NCBI RefSeq assembly: GCF_006715305.1
Contig: NZ_VFMY01000002.1
Coordinates: 124,001 to 188,000 of the forward strand
Reading direction: 5' to 3'
Source of the DNA: Arthrobacter sp. SLBN-100
GTDB taxonomy: Bacteria > Actinomycetota > Actinomycetes > Actinomycetales > Micrococcaceae
DNA: 64,000 bases
Notes under the pieces: model-generated
What the model was told of the DNA's origin: nothing
Seen by the model: only the letters and a program-made list of their open reading frames with translations
The model's database searches: none
Shown: positions 16,641 through 25,089 of the stretch, one piece after another
Position numbering within the stretch: position 1 is the stretch's first letter
Layout of the letters: each line of letters begins with the position of its first letter
Translations under genes and position numbers: made by a program

Positions 16641-18193
16641 CGGAGGCCAACGACACCCAGGCTCTACCCGCCGACGCGTTATTCTCCCTGACCGCCCCCA
16701 CGAACACCGCCGACACGGGCGCCGCTCCCGCCCTCATCGACACGGTGATCATTGGTGCCGGCTTTGCCGGCCTCGGCGCCGCGATCCGGCTCGCCCGATC
16801 CGGTGACCGGTCGTTCGTCGTGGTGGAGCGCGGCGACGACGTCGGCGGAACCTGGCGCGACAATGTATACCCGGGCGTCGCCTGCGACATCCCGTCGCAG
16901 CTATACTCGTTCTCCTTCCGGCCGCGCGCCAACTGGAGCCGCTTCTTCGCCCCCGGCGCCGAGATACTCGACTACCTGCAGGAGGCCGCCCGCGAGGAGG
17001 GCATCCTCCCGCATCTCCGCTTCTCGTCCGACGTGCTAGCGCTCGACTGGGACGACACCACCGCGACCTGGACGGTCGTCACCACGCGCGACAGCTATCG
17101 CTGCCGCTGGGTGGTCGTGGCGACGGGCCGGCTCTCCGAGAAGCGCATGCCCGCAGTGCCGGGGCTCCGCTCGTTCGCGGGCATCTTGGTCCACTCGTCC
17201 GAATGGCCGCGCGATCTCGACCTGGCCGGCAAGCGTGTCGGGCTCGTCGGCAGCGGCGCGTCGGCCGTGCAGATCCTGCCGCGCATCGCCGCGGTCGCCG
17301 ACGAGGTCGTTCTCTTCCAGCGTAGCGCCCCGTATGTCGTTCCCCGTGAGGACCGAGCCTATACCGAGGTTGAGAAGACCGGCTGGCTAGACGACCCCGG
17401 GTCCCTGGCCGAGCTCCGCGCCCGGATGTTCTGGGACTTCGAGGCCGGTTTCGCAGCAAGGCTCGGTGCCACTGGCCACCTCACCGGGCTTCGTGACCGC
17501 GCGCGGCGGAACCTCGAGGCGCAGATCCCCGACCCCGCCCTCCGTCGGGCCCTCACGCCCGACTACGAGGTCGGGTGCAAGCGGGTCGTGCTCTCCGATG
17601 ACTACTATCCTGCCCTGTTGCGCGAGTCGGTGCGCCTCGAGCAGTCGGCTGTTGCTGGCGTCGAGGGGAGCCGGGTCGAGGCGGCCTCAGGAGCGGCCTA
17701 TGACCTCGACGTGCTCATCGTGGCGACCGGATTCCGCTCGGCCCGGCCGCCGATCGCGCGCAGGATTCGAGGCCGCGACGGCCGCACCCTCGACGCCGTC
17801 TGGTCGAAGGGGATGGCGGCGCACAACTCCACGACCGTCGCTGGCTTTCCGAACCTCTTCGTCATCGACGGACCCAACGCCAGCCTCGGCCACAACTCTG
17901 CTGTGCACATGATTGAGTCTCAGATTGCGTTCGTTCTCGAGGCCCTCGGGTATCTGCGCCGCCGGGGGGTAGCCGTTTTTCACGTCCGGGCGGAGCGACA
18001 GGCCGCCTACGTTGCCGAAATCGACCGCTTGGCGGAGGCCACCGTCTGGCTCACCGGTGGCTGTCGCAGCTGGTACGTCGATGAGCGGAGCCGCCGGCTG
18101 ACCCTGCTGTGGCCGGACACCGCCTCGGCGTTCCGCGAGCGGCTCGCACGGTTCGACCCGGCCGACTACCTGCTCAGCGCGCAGACTGCCTGA
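16637..18193 (+). CDS. FAD-containing Baeyer-Villiger monooxygenase (type I)
   Basis: A 518-residue class B flavoprotein monooxygenase. It has a FAD-binding GAGFAGLGAA at residues 40-49, GGTWRDNVYPGVACDIPSQL, the Baeyer-Villiger fingerprint FAGILVHSSEWP (FxGxxxHxxxWP) near residue 180, and a second Rossmann motif, VGLVGSGASAVQIL, for NADPH. Such enzymes turn ketones into esters or lactones. GTG 16637 overlaps the upstream stop; an ATG-started frame from 16529 lies wholly inside the upstream gene and is less likely. The 3' end overlaps convergent cofC by 20 bases. A ketone substrate, with an esterase such as the 3440-4429 hydrolase acting next, is plausible but unproven. Confidence 0.9.
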   Translation: MTEANDTQALPADALFSLTAPTNTADTGAAPALIDTVIIGAGFAGLGAAIRLARSGDRSFVVVERGDDVGGTWRDNVYPGVACDIPSQLYSFSFRPRANWSRFFAPGAEILDYLQEAAREEGILPHLRFSSDVLALDWDDTTATWTVVTTRDSYRCRWVVVATGRLSEKRMPAVPGLRSFAGILVHSSEWPRDLDLAGKRVGLVGSGASAVQILPRIAAVADEVVLFQRSAPYVVPREDRAYTEVEKTGWLDDPGSLAELRARMFWDFEAGFAARLGATGHLTGLRDRARRNLEAQIPDPALRRALTPDYEVGCKRVVLSDDYYPALLRESVRLEQSAVAGVEGSRVEAASGAAYDLDVLIVATGFRSARPPIARRIRGRDGRTLDAVWSKGMAAHNSTTVAGFPNLFVIDGPNASLGHNSAVHMIESQIAFVLEALGYLRRRGVAVFHVRAERQAAYVAEIDRLAEATVWLTGGCRSWYVDERSRRLTLLWPDTASAFRERLARFDPADYLLSAQTA

Positions 18194-18761
18194 GCGCCTC
18201 CGCCGTCCGCCGGCCCAGCCGCCCCTCGAGCCGCTCGAGATCGGCCCAGGTGTCGACGTCCGAGCGCAGCCCCGAGGTCTCGTCGAGATCGAGCTCGACG
18301 TAACCCGCGGCGCCGTGCGCAGCACGCGAACCCTCGCCAAACGCGGGGCGATGCCGCTCCGGGTCGATGGCGGTGATTAACGTCGTGCCGGTTCCGGCTG
18401 CGTCTGCGACGAACGCCAGCTCCGCGGCTGACGCGAGCCACAGGGCGACCTCGAGTTCAGCCGACGCGAGAGCCGGCAGGTCGCCCTGGAGCACGGCCAC
18501 CTGGCCAGGGCCCGCCGCTTTGATGCCGTGAAGGACGGCTGCGGACAGCCCCCGGCCTGGATCCTGCACGGTCTCGGCGCCGAGAGCGCGGAAATCGGCC
18601 GCAGCGGCGTCGGAGGTGACGACAACGACGCGTCCCACCGGCAGCGCTGCAGCCACCGTGTCGAGGGCGATCGTACGCGCCAAGCCGGGATCACCCCCGA
18701 GGCGGGACTTCGCGGCCGCGGTGCCCTTGACCGGCACGACGACGGTCCAGGCGTCAGTCAT
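18174..18761 (-). CDS. cofC: 2-phospho-L-lactate/PEP guanylyltransferase, F420 biosynthesis
   Basis: A 195-residue CofC/FbiD nucleotidyltransferase. It starts WTVVVPVKGTAAAKSRLGG, the GTP-binding signature region, and contains QDPGRGLSAAV, LQGDLPALAS and RSDVDTWADLERL. It activates phospholactate or PEP for CofD. ATG 18759-18761 overlaps the stop of a truncated cofE reading frame (ATGA). It is the only intact cofC in the window and complements the cofE/cofD pair at 8.8-10.7 kb, although its sequence style matches the fbiC-BVMO block. Confidence 0.92.
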   Translation of the reverse strand: MTDAWTVVVPVKGTAAAKSRLGGDPGLARTIALDTVAAALPVGRVVVVTSDAAAADFRALGAETVQDPGRGLSAAVLHGIKAAGPGQVAVLQGDLPALASAELEVALWLASAAELAFVADAAGTGTTLITAIDPERHRPAFGEGSRAAHGAAGYVELDLDETSGLRSDVDTWADLERLEGRLGRRTAEALRQSAR

Positions 18762-18907
18762 GCGCCGCCTCCCACAACCTTTGAGGTCGCAGCAAGGACG
18801 TCTCCCTCGCGCAAGGAGCCATTTGCAGAAGCGATCACCTCTGAGACCAGGTCGGTGCCGGGCGCTACCTCCCCAATGTCTGCGAGGGGGAAAATCTCTA
18901 TGCGCAC
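18758..18907 (-). pseudogene. cofE: Truncated cofE, N-terminal 49 codons only
   Basis: Starting at GTG 18907 the minus strand encodes RIEIFPLADIGEVAPGTDL, then REGDVLAATSKVV and GGGA before TGA. The intact CofE at 8796 has [10 protein letters not shown] and [18 protein letters not shown] at the equivalent place. The frame ends immediately after the conserved TSKVV and runs into cofC by ATGA overlap, so a deletion has removed about 80% of cofE. It may persist as the translational leader of cofC. The product cannot be a working ligase. Confidence 0.75.
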
Positions 18908-18934
18908 TTGGTCATTCCTTCGAGTTGGTTCGGG

Positions 18935-20062
18935 TCACACTTCACAATGCGAGAAGTTGGCGAATCGGGCGAGTGGCTGGGGATCGTCGATCGCTTCGGG
19001 GTTCACGACGTCGGTGAGGTCGGAGCCTTGGAGAACCAGTTTGACAGGCACTTCGAGCCTCTTTCCGGTCCGGGTGTGAGGCAGGGCTTCGACGATGATG
19101 ACGTCGTCCGGGACGTGCCGAGGGGTGACCTCCCAGCGTATGACCCTCTTGAGCTCGGTACCGAAGGAGTCCTCGTCCTCCAATTTCGCTGCTGCCGATC
19201 CGTACCCCCATACGGTTTATCGTGGCGTCCGAGCGTCCGTGGATCACCACGCCCCCGTGCTCGGTCATGGTGATCCCGTCCCCGTGTCGCCAGATCCCCG
19301 GATACCGGTCGAAGTATGCCTCGGCATATTCCGACGTGCCCGCGTCGTTCCAGAAACAGATCGGCATCGACGGCATCGGTCGGGTGACGACCATTTCTCG
19401 GGTCTGCCCGAGGACAGGGTCACCGTCCTCGTCCCCAGATTCGAGAGCCACACCGAGTAACGGACCCTGGATCGGGAAGATGAGGTCGTTCGTTCGACCG
19501 TCCTGCATGTCCTTCCCATTGATCGAGCACCCCACGCCGAGGTCGTCCCGGTCGGCGAACTCGTCCGGGGTGACGAGCCACGGGCCAATCGGGGTGAAGC
19601 CCGGAAAGGAATTGCCCAGACTGAACTGCGGGGCCGGGCCGATGCGTTGGCGGGTGCGCTCGGAGATGTCGTTGCCGACCGTCAAACCCGCCACGTGGTC
19701 CCAGGCGTCCGCCTCGGAGACACGGAAGGCCTCCTTGCCGATGACCACGACCAGTTCGGCCTCGAAGTCCACGGTTTCGGTCGGCAGGTCGAGCACCGTG
19801 TGTGCACCGGTCACCGAGCTCAGGAACTTGGTAAAGACGGCGGGTTCGGGGGCTCGTCGATACCGCTCTCGGCCGTGTGTGCCGCATAGTTCAGTCCGAC
19901 CGCGAAGATCTGACGGGGCTGAGGCGACGGCGCGCCCAGCGCACGGGGTCGACGGCCGCACCGTCGGAGACGTCGGGGAACCGCCCTGAGCTGGCGTCGC
20001 TGACGTAGACCGCGCGCCCCGTCGGTGATGGCCGCTGGTCCTTCGATGTTGGCGAACTTCAC
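18935..20062 (-). pseudogene. Broken FAH / acetoacetyl-CoA synthetase chimera
   Basis: An FAH gene starts at GTG 20062, overlapping the hydroxylase stop. After a frameshift near 19850 it continues with PAVFTKFLSSVTGAHTVLDL, DFEAELVVVIGKEA, VGNDISERT and FSLGNSFPGFTPIGP. After GRTNDLIFPI it passes, in the same frame, into the C-terminal third of an acetoacetyl-CoA synthetase (QGPLLGVALESG, MVVTRPMPSMPICFWND, GRSDATINRMGVRIGSSEI). A second frameshift near 19200 separates the final piece (RHVPDDVIIVEALPHTRTGK, VPVKLVLQG). A deletion must have joined FAH to AacS; the ancestral order, FAH then AacS, is still intact at 28721-25753. Confidence 0.88.
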
Positions 20063-21867
20063 AGCATGGCTGCTTCGCCATGGAAGGACAGGTCACTGGA
20101 CAGTAGGGCGCCGAGCGCCTCGGTCAGGGACTGCTTCGGGGAGTCGACGCCACCGATCGACCGATAACCCACGAAGCGATCTGGGCGCACCAGCACCGCG
20201 CCGCGCCGAGAGATCTCGCGCTTGCGGAGCCAGGCCAACCGGACATCGGCCAGCTCGGCGTCGTCGGCCCCCACCGTATAGGCCTCCAGCGGCAGACCGG
20301 TTTGGTCCGCGATCTGCCTGGCGGCCTCGACCCAGTCGTGTCCGTCCTCGCCGGCCAGAAGCACGAATCGGCAACCGTAGGTCAGATCGTGTAGGGGGAA
20401 GACCTCACCCCGTCGGGAGACGAAGGCGTGAGGCAGCGGATGGCCGGGCCTCGTACTGGGCTCGTACACACGTATTTCGTCGATCGGCTCGGGCGCGGCG
20501 CTTCCGTCTGCGACCACGGCGGCGGAATCGTAAGTGAAACCGTACTCCAGACCGTGGTGGCGGAACTCCCGCGACTTGGCGGCGAGCGCGTTGTTCACCT
20601 GGCGGTTGCGCTCCTCGAAATCCGGGTGCTCCGGGTCCCAGATGGCCTCGATCGCGGCCCAGTTGTCCTCGGGGGACTTCTCCGGGGACAGTCCCAAAAC
20701 GGCGTCCAGCGCGAACGAGTCCTCCGTACACCGGACCGAATTGGCGATGTTCTTCAAAACGACGGGCTTGCGCTCGGCTTCGTAGGTGTCCAGCAGTGTC
20801 TCACCGGCATGGCCGGAGAGGACCCGCGCGAGCTTCCAGCACAGGTTCTGGGCGTCGTGGACCGCGGAGTTCAGACCCAAGCCACTGGTCGGCGGGTGCT
20901 TGTGGGCGGCATCGCCGACCACAAACACCCGTCCTGAGCGGAAACGATCGGCGACGACCGCCTCCATCGTCCACACCGAGATGGTATGGATCTCCGGCTG
21001 CAGGTCGGGCATACCCAACAGGGTCTTCATCTGCTCGACGACCTTCTCCCGGTCGTTCGTATCGGGTGCCCCGTTCGGGTACCCGATGCTGAACACCCAC
21101 TCTGTGGATCTGGTGCCCCACAGGTCCGGGCCCATGGGATTGAGTACGCCTCCGGTGAAGGTGCCTCCGAAGTCCGGATTCGTCAGCCACCGCAGCATCA
21201 CAGATTCGTCACCCAGCACGCCGGAGAGGTCAGCGCTCATATGCACCGTCACCATGTCGAGGATGTTGCGTTGCCCGTCCAGCGTGATCCCGACCAGGCC
21301 CCCCACCGTCCTACCGCCGTCCGCGGCTATGACGTACCGGGAACGGACCTGGTACTCCTCCCCGGTCGCCTTGTCCAGGATGGTGCTGGTAACCCCGTCT
21401 TCGTCCTGCTCGATCGTGATCAACTCGTGGTTGAACAGCACACCCCCGGGGTTGAGCTCCTCCGCATGAGCCTTCAGGATCGGCTCGAGCCGAAGCTGCG
21501 GGAGGTTGGCCACCGCCCACGGGCTAGCGTCGATGTACTCCGGATCGGTGTAACCATTTCCCCAAAGCTGGAGCTTGCCGATCTCCCGACCAGAATTGGG
21601 ATTGGAACCCTGAACCCCGGCGTAAAAGCCGGTTGCTGCCATGTTCTCCAACGGGGTTCCCCGCCGGTAAACCTCCTCGGCAACGCCGACCTCTGTGAAA
21701 ATCTCCATCGTGCGCTGGCCGAGCACGTGCGCCTTCGGCAACGTCGACGTGGTAGGCAGGCCGCTCACCAAGAGCGACTCAACACCGTGTTTACTTAACA
21801 GGAGCGAGGACGACAGTCCCGCTCCGCCTCCTCCCACAATGAGGATTGGGACGTTCTTGGTGATCAT
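20059..21867 (-). CDS. TfdB/PheA-type FAD-dependent aromatic hydroxylase, second type
   Basis: A 602-residue group A flavoprotein monooxygenase: VPILIVGGGGAGLSSSLLL at the N terminus (FAD), YVIAADGGRTVGG (DG motif) and GDAAHKHPPTSGLGLNSAVH (GD motif), with the C-terminal thioredoxin-like domain. ATG 21867 is chosen because AGAAAGG lies before it; the frame stays open to 22020 without a ribosome site. It is clearly related to, but quite different from, the 1641-3413 enzyme, and close to the N-terminal fragment at 29738-29948. A broken FAH follows it by GTGA overlap. The substrate is unknown. Confidence 0.9.
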   Translation of the reverse strand: MITKNVPILIVGGGGAGLSSSLLLSKHGVESLLVSGLPTTSTLPKAHVLGQRTMEIFTEVGVAEEVYRRGTPLENMAATGFYAGVQGSNPNSGREIGKLQLWGNGYTDPEYIDASPWAVANLPQLRLEPILKAHAEELNPGGVLFNHELITIEQDEDGVTSTILDKATGEEYQVRSRYVIAADGGRTVGGLVGITLDGQRNILDMVTVHMSADLSGVLGDESVMLRWLTNPDFGGTFTGGVLNPMGPDLWGTRSTEWVFSIGYPNGAPDTNDREKVVEQMKTLLGMPDLQPEIHTISVWTMEAVVADRFRSGRVFVVGDAAHKHPPTSGLGLNSAVHDAQNLCWKLARVLSGHAGETLLDTYEAERKPVVLKNIANSVRCTEDSFALDAVLGLSPEKSPEDNWAAIEAIWDPEHPDFEERNRQVNNALAAKSREFRHHGLEYGFTYDSAAVVADGSAAPEPIDEIRVYEPSTRPGHPLPHAFVSRRGEVFPLHDLTYGCRFVLLAGEDGHDWVEAARQIADQTGLPLEAYTVGADDAELADVRLAWLRKREISRRGAVLVRPDRFVGYRSIGGVDSPKQSLTEALGALLSSDLSFHGEAAML

Positions 21868-22259
21868 GGCGGTGTGATGCCTTTCTGAATCGACTGCGCG
21901 AAAAGCGGGCGGAGTCTGAAACGATGGAGTGAGGGGAACTAAGACCGCGCCCTTCTCGACCCGGTCGAGCGGCAAGGGAAAATCGCCAGGATCCGCATTG
22001 TGCTGGAGGAGCGGAGACACAGAAGCCTCACCCTTTTCGGCTAAACGATCTCGACGGCGACCGCGGCGTTCACGTGGTCAAGCCGATTGGGGCGCAGTTG
22101 ACAGCAGTTGTGTGAGTCCGACATCGGTAAGTGCTGACCCGAACATCGAGTTGAGGCTCCGCTGTTTGTGGGGATGTGGGACATCGACCATCATGCACTC
22201 GCCCAATATGAAAACCTAAGCGCTGACTCCAGCCGCTGAGAGTCTATGGGACCGTGACC
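21868..22259. other. Intergenic region, no gene seen
   Basis: About 390 bases between the hydroxylase start and the end of the SnoaL-like gene. The hydroxylase frame remains open up to 22020, but no start signal supports it. GC falls toward 22.2 kb. It should contain the promoter for the hydroxylase; I see no clear operator or hairpin. Confidence 0.4.
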
Positions 22260-22658
22260 TCATTCGGTGGGCAGAGCTTCGATCAGAGGTGCGAGAGCGG
22301 AGCCATCGAGGTACTCGTCGATGCGAGCAATCAATCCTTCTTCAACCGTGACAATGAGCGCGCACCGCAGCACTATCTCGGACCCGGATTCTAGCTTGTA
22401 GGTGTTGGTCTGAGTCTGAACGAAGCCGACATCCGTGATAAGCCGCGAATGCACATCAATGGTGCACGACGACACCAATCCGATCGCAGACAGCAGGTTG
22501 TCGAGGTCATCGACCGACATCTCGATCGCGTCCGTGCAGTGCCAGATTACTGCGTCTTGTGTATAGATCTCGCGCATGGTCGCCATGTCGGCGGCAGAAA
22601 TAGCGGCGGTAAGACGATCAGCCAATGCATTGGGTGCGATCGTTGCAGTGGTGTACAT
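22260..22658 (-). CDS. SnoaL-like / NTF2-fold protein
   Basis: A 132-residue small protein with the NTF2-like pattern: N-terminal helices (DRLTAAISAADMATMREIY), then TQDAVIWHCTDAIEMS, and a beta-sheet with VGFVQTQTNTYKL and ALIVTVEEGLIARIDEYLDG. Members are isomerases, cyclases, hydratases or scaffolds for small hydrophobic ligands. GAGGAG precedes ATG 22658. It follows the LLM oxidoreductase on the same strand by 40 bases, so the two probably act on the same compound. No catalytic residues can be assigned safely. Confidence 0.75.
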   Translation of the reverse strand: MYTTATIAPNALADRLTAAISAADMATMREIYTQDAVIWHCTDAIEMSVDDLDNLLSAIGLVSSCTIDVHSRLITDVGFVQTQTNTYKLESGSEIVLRCALIVTVEEGLIARIDEYLDGSALAPLIEALPTE

Positions 22659-22698
22659 GTTGGGTCTCCTCAAAATAGTGGGTTGGCGATCAGGAAAA

Positions 22699-23583
22699 TC
22701 AGAAATGGGAAATTACTTCATCGGCGAACCGCTTGAGTGACTCGGTCTTTGCTGCTGTGGCCGATTCCATTCCAGAACCAGCGCTATCGGCGATGTCGTC
22801 GGCCATCCAGGGCATCACAACTGCATCGGTGATGCCCGCGTCCGCGAGACGCTTGTAGTCATCAGTCGTTCGTGCATCAATCGCGCCAGCATGCAGCTGG
22901 AACGTCGAGACGTCCCTGCCTGCTAGTTCCACCTGCGCCAGTACCTCCCGCGCAGTTGCCTCGATTTCGGACATCTCTTTAGGTACACCGCACCAGCCAT
23001 CAGCAATGGTCGCCGCAGTACGCAAGCTCCACGGCTTGTGACCACCCATTAGTATCGGGACCTGCTCCTTGACTCCCGGCGATTGCTGGAATGGTGGCAA
23101 ATCGAAAACGTCGCCGTGAAACTCGACTACCTCCCCAGATATGGCGAGCCGGATAATTTCGATCATCTCTACAAAGCGTTCGCGACGGCTATCCCAGTCG
23201 ATACCGCAGAACTCATACTCCTCACGCATCCAACTCATACCGACACCTAATGAAAACCTCCCATCGGCCATGAGGCTTGCGGTCTTGACCTGGTTCGCAA
23301 ACAGTAAGGGATCTCGCAACGACAGTTTCGTGACGAACGGATAGACTGTGAGGCTCGTTCGTGCCGCAATAGCCGGCAGAATGGTCATCGGCTCAAGATA
23401 TGGATTGTCGGTGGGCCAGAACCGTTTCCCGTCGGCACTAAACGGGTACTTGCTGTTGACGTCGATGGGCTGGAACACGGCTTCGTTCAAGCACATCGAT
23501 GACCATCCCGTCGCGTCGGCGGCCTCGGCGAGAGTGAAAAACTCGTCGACGTCGGCCCCGGTGTTCCAAAGTGTGAAACGCAT
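22699..23583 (-). CDS. LLM-class (luciferase-like) oxidoreductase, probably F420-dependent
   Basis: A 294-residue TIM-barrel luciferase-family protein beginning MRFTLWNTGADVDEFFTLA, with SLGVGMSWMREEYEF and PILMGGHKPWSLRTAATIADGW, typical of the F420-dependent TIGR-type subgroups. FMN use cannot be excluded by eye, but the window carries nearly a full set of F420 genes and an F420:NADP oxidoreductase, which makes F420 the better guess. AAAGGAGC before ATG 23583 decides the start over a longer frame to 23739. It is divergent from a GntR regulator and followed by a SnoaL-like protein. Lower GC than its neighbours suggests transfer from another actinobacterium. Confidence 0.85.
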   Translation of the reverse strand: MRFTLWNTGADVDEFFTLAEAADATGWSSMCLNEAVFQPIDVNSKYPFSADGKRFWPTDNPYLEPMTILPAIAARTSLTVYPFVTKLSLRDPLLFANQVKTASLMADGRFSLGVGMSWMREEYEFCGIDWDSRRERFVEMIEIIRLAISGEVVEFHGDVFDLPPFQQSPGVKEQVPILMGGHKPWSLRTAATIADGWCGVPKEMSEIEATAREVLAQVELAGRDVSTFQLHAGAIDARTTDDYKRLADAGITDAVVMPWMADDIADSAGSGMESATAAKTESLKRFADEVISHF

Positions 23584-23830
23584 TTCATTTGCTCCTTTGC
23601 AATCGATCACGTGCTTGAGGCCGACCGCTCCGGCGGCCGCCTTCCGGTATGGATGCAGGATTCCATTCGTCGGGTTAGGTGACAGGAAACTCAAATCATG
23701 GAGTTGGTCACTCTGCGTGTCTGCGCTACGGCGCACCATGTATCAGTGTGTCGCTCTTCATGGTAGTGCGAGGAAATGAGAAGTCAACCAAATCTCGCAA
23801 TTTCTCTCGATGTGCGATTTCTGTGGTAAA

Positions 23831-23855
23831 TTAACTCTATGGCAGGGCGAGTTAA
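23831..23855. promoter_or_regulatory. Inverted repeat TTAACTC-N11-GAGTTAA over the gntR start
   Basis: A perfect 7-bp inverted repeat (23831-23837 and 23849-23855) flanks the ATG of the GntR gene at 23839. A site at this place could let the regulator repress itself. It is the only clear symmetry in the divergent gntR/LLM region. Confidence 0.45.
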
Positions 23856-24528
23856 CACATCGCGGGTGGACGAGCTCTACAGGCAGCTCCGGAATGACAT
23901 CCTGAGCGGGCGTCATCTGCCGGGGACCAGGTTGAGTTCGGCCACCCTCTGCGAGGACTATGGCGTCAGTAGCGGGGTTCTCAGGGAGGCTCTCGCCCGG
24001 CTTGCCGGTGAGAGTCTGGCGATGTTTGAACCGCAGCGCGGGTACCGAGTGGCAGAGGTGTCGGTCGATGACTTGCGGCAACTAACTGAGACACGAATTC
24101 TCATCGAAGCGAAGACGTTGCGCCAGTCGATCCAACATGGCGACCTTCAGTTCGAGGCTAATCTGGCCGCCGCGCACCACACGCTAGCGAGGTCGGAACC
24201 TCTCTCCGCAGATGGCACGGTGAGCGAAAAGTGGCTTGACGCGCACTCCAATTTTCACCGAGCACTGTTGGCGGGCTCGCCGAATCTGCGGTTGCAGTCT
24301 ATCGCGAGCTCACTCAGAGATTCGACCGAGGTCTACCGCTGCTGGTCGGGTCGTTTAGGGGATGAGCCGGAACGCGACGTGCCTGCGGAGCACCTTCGAA
24401 TATTCGAAGCAACTATGACGCGAGATGTGGAACGCGCGGTAAGCGAATTGACTTGCCATATCGAACACACGACCGAAGTTCTGCTGCGTGTGGGAGCACA
24501 ATCGACGACAAGTGGGAAAGGATCCTAG
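23839..24528 (+). CDS. GntR-family (FCD/VanR-type) regulator
   Basis: A 229-residue regulator with an N-terminal winged helix (LRNDILSGRHLPGTRLSSA, SSGVLREALARLAGESLAMF) and a C-terminal all-helical FCD effector domain with the metal-binding-type pattern around FHRALLAGSPN and HLRIFEATM. It is divergent from the LLM/SnoaL genes and upstream of another SnoaL-like gene, so it probably controls this module. It is a clear paralogue of the regulator at 30075 (shared AAHH, LLAGS-N and SIASSLRD), which suggests that the two modules share ancestry. Confidence 0.88.
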   Translation: MAGRVNTSRVDELYRQLRNDILSGRHLPGTRLSSATLCEDYGVSSGVLREALARLAGESLAMFEPQRGYRVAEVSVDDLRQLTETRILIEAKTLRQSIQHGDLQFEANLAAAHHTLARSEPLSADGTVSEKWLDAHSNFHRALLAGSPNLRLQSIASSLRDSTEVYRCWSGRLGDEPERDVPAEHLRIFEATMTRDVERAVSELTCHIEHTTEVLLRVGAQSTTSGKGS

Positions 24529-24618
24529 GTGAAGTTAGCCGAATCACTACCGATCCACTGCGTCGAATCCGCGACTCCCTTACATGACATTGCTCAGTAA
24601 ATCGAAGGAAGGACTCTC

Positions 24619-25089
24619 ATGACACTCAAGACTAAGCCCACCTCTGGCGGTAAGCCGGATGGGGCCGGGATGCTAGACATAGTCGAGAAGTACTTCGTAT
24701 TCTCGGATGCAGGGAAACCAGAGACGCTGGACCTGTTCGACGACGACGTCGAAATCTACTTCCCAGTATTTGGTATAAGACGCGGAAAAGCCGCTTTCAA
24801 CGAGTTCGTTGAGGGATTTCTCAAGAAAGTTGGTGGGATTGCGCATAACATCCACGACTTCTCCTGCGTTGTGTCTGGCGACACCGTAGTCGTGGAGGGC
24901 ACCACACGGGGCGAAGCAGTCGACGGAAAGTCATGGTCTGGTGGCGAGACCCCGGGTGGCAGATTCTGCAGTGTGTTTGAAATCAAAGAATCACTTATTA
25001 CTCGAATGTACATCTACACTGACCCCGACTACACAAGCGAAAGCGCTCTCGGTTATGGGTGGGATTCCTCGCCCGACCGCGATTGGTAG
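24619..25089 (+). CDS. SnoaL-like / NTF2-fold protein
   Basis: A 156-residue protein with the NTF2-like arrangement: MLDIVEKYFVFSDAG, LFDDDVEIYFPVFGIRRGK, VEGTTRGEAVDGKSW and GRFCSVFEIKESLITRMYIY, as in SnoaL/limonene-epoxide-hydrolase-like families. GAAGGA precedes ATG 24619. It lies 90 bases after the GntR gene on the same strand. The role is unknown; a small-molecule isomerase or hydrolase in the LLM module is a guess. GC is low for this window, as in the neighbouring LLM gene. Confidence 0.75.
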   Translation: MTLKTKPTSGGKPDGAGMLDIVEKYFVFSDAGKPETLDLFDDDVEIYFPVFGIRRGKAAFNEFVEGFLKKVGGIAHNIHDFSCVVSGDTVVVEGTTRGEAVDGKSWSGGETPGGRFCSVFEIKESLITRMYIYTDPDYTSESALGYGWDSSPDRDW

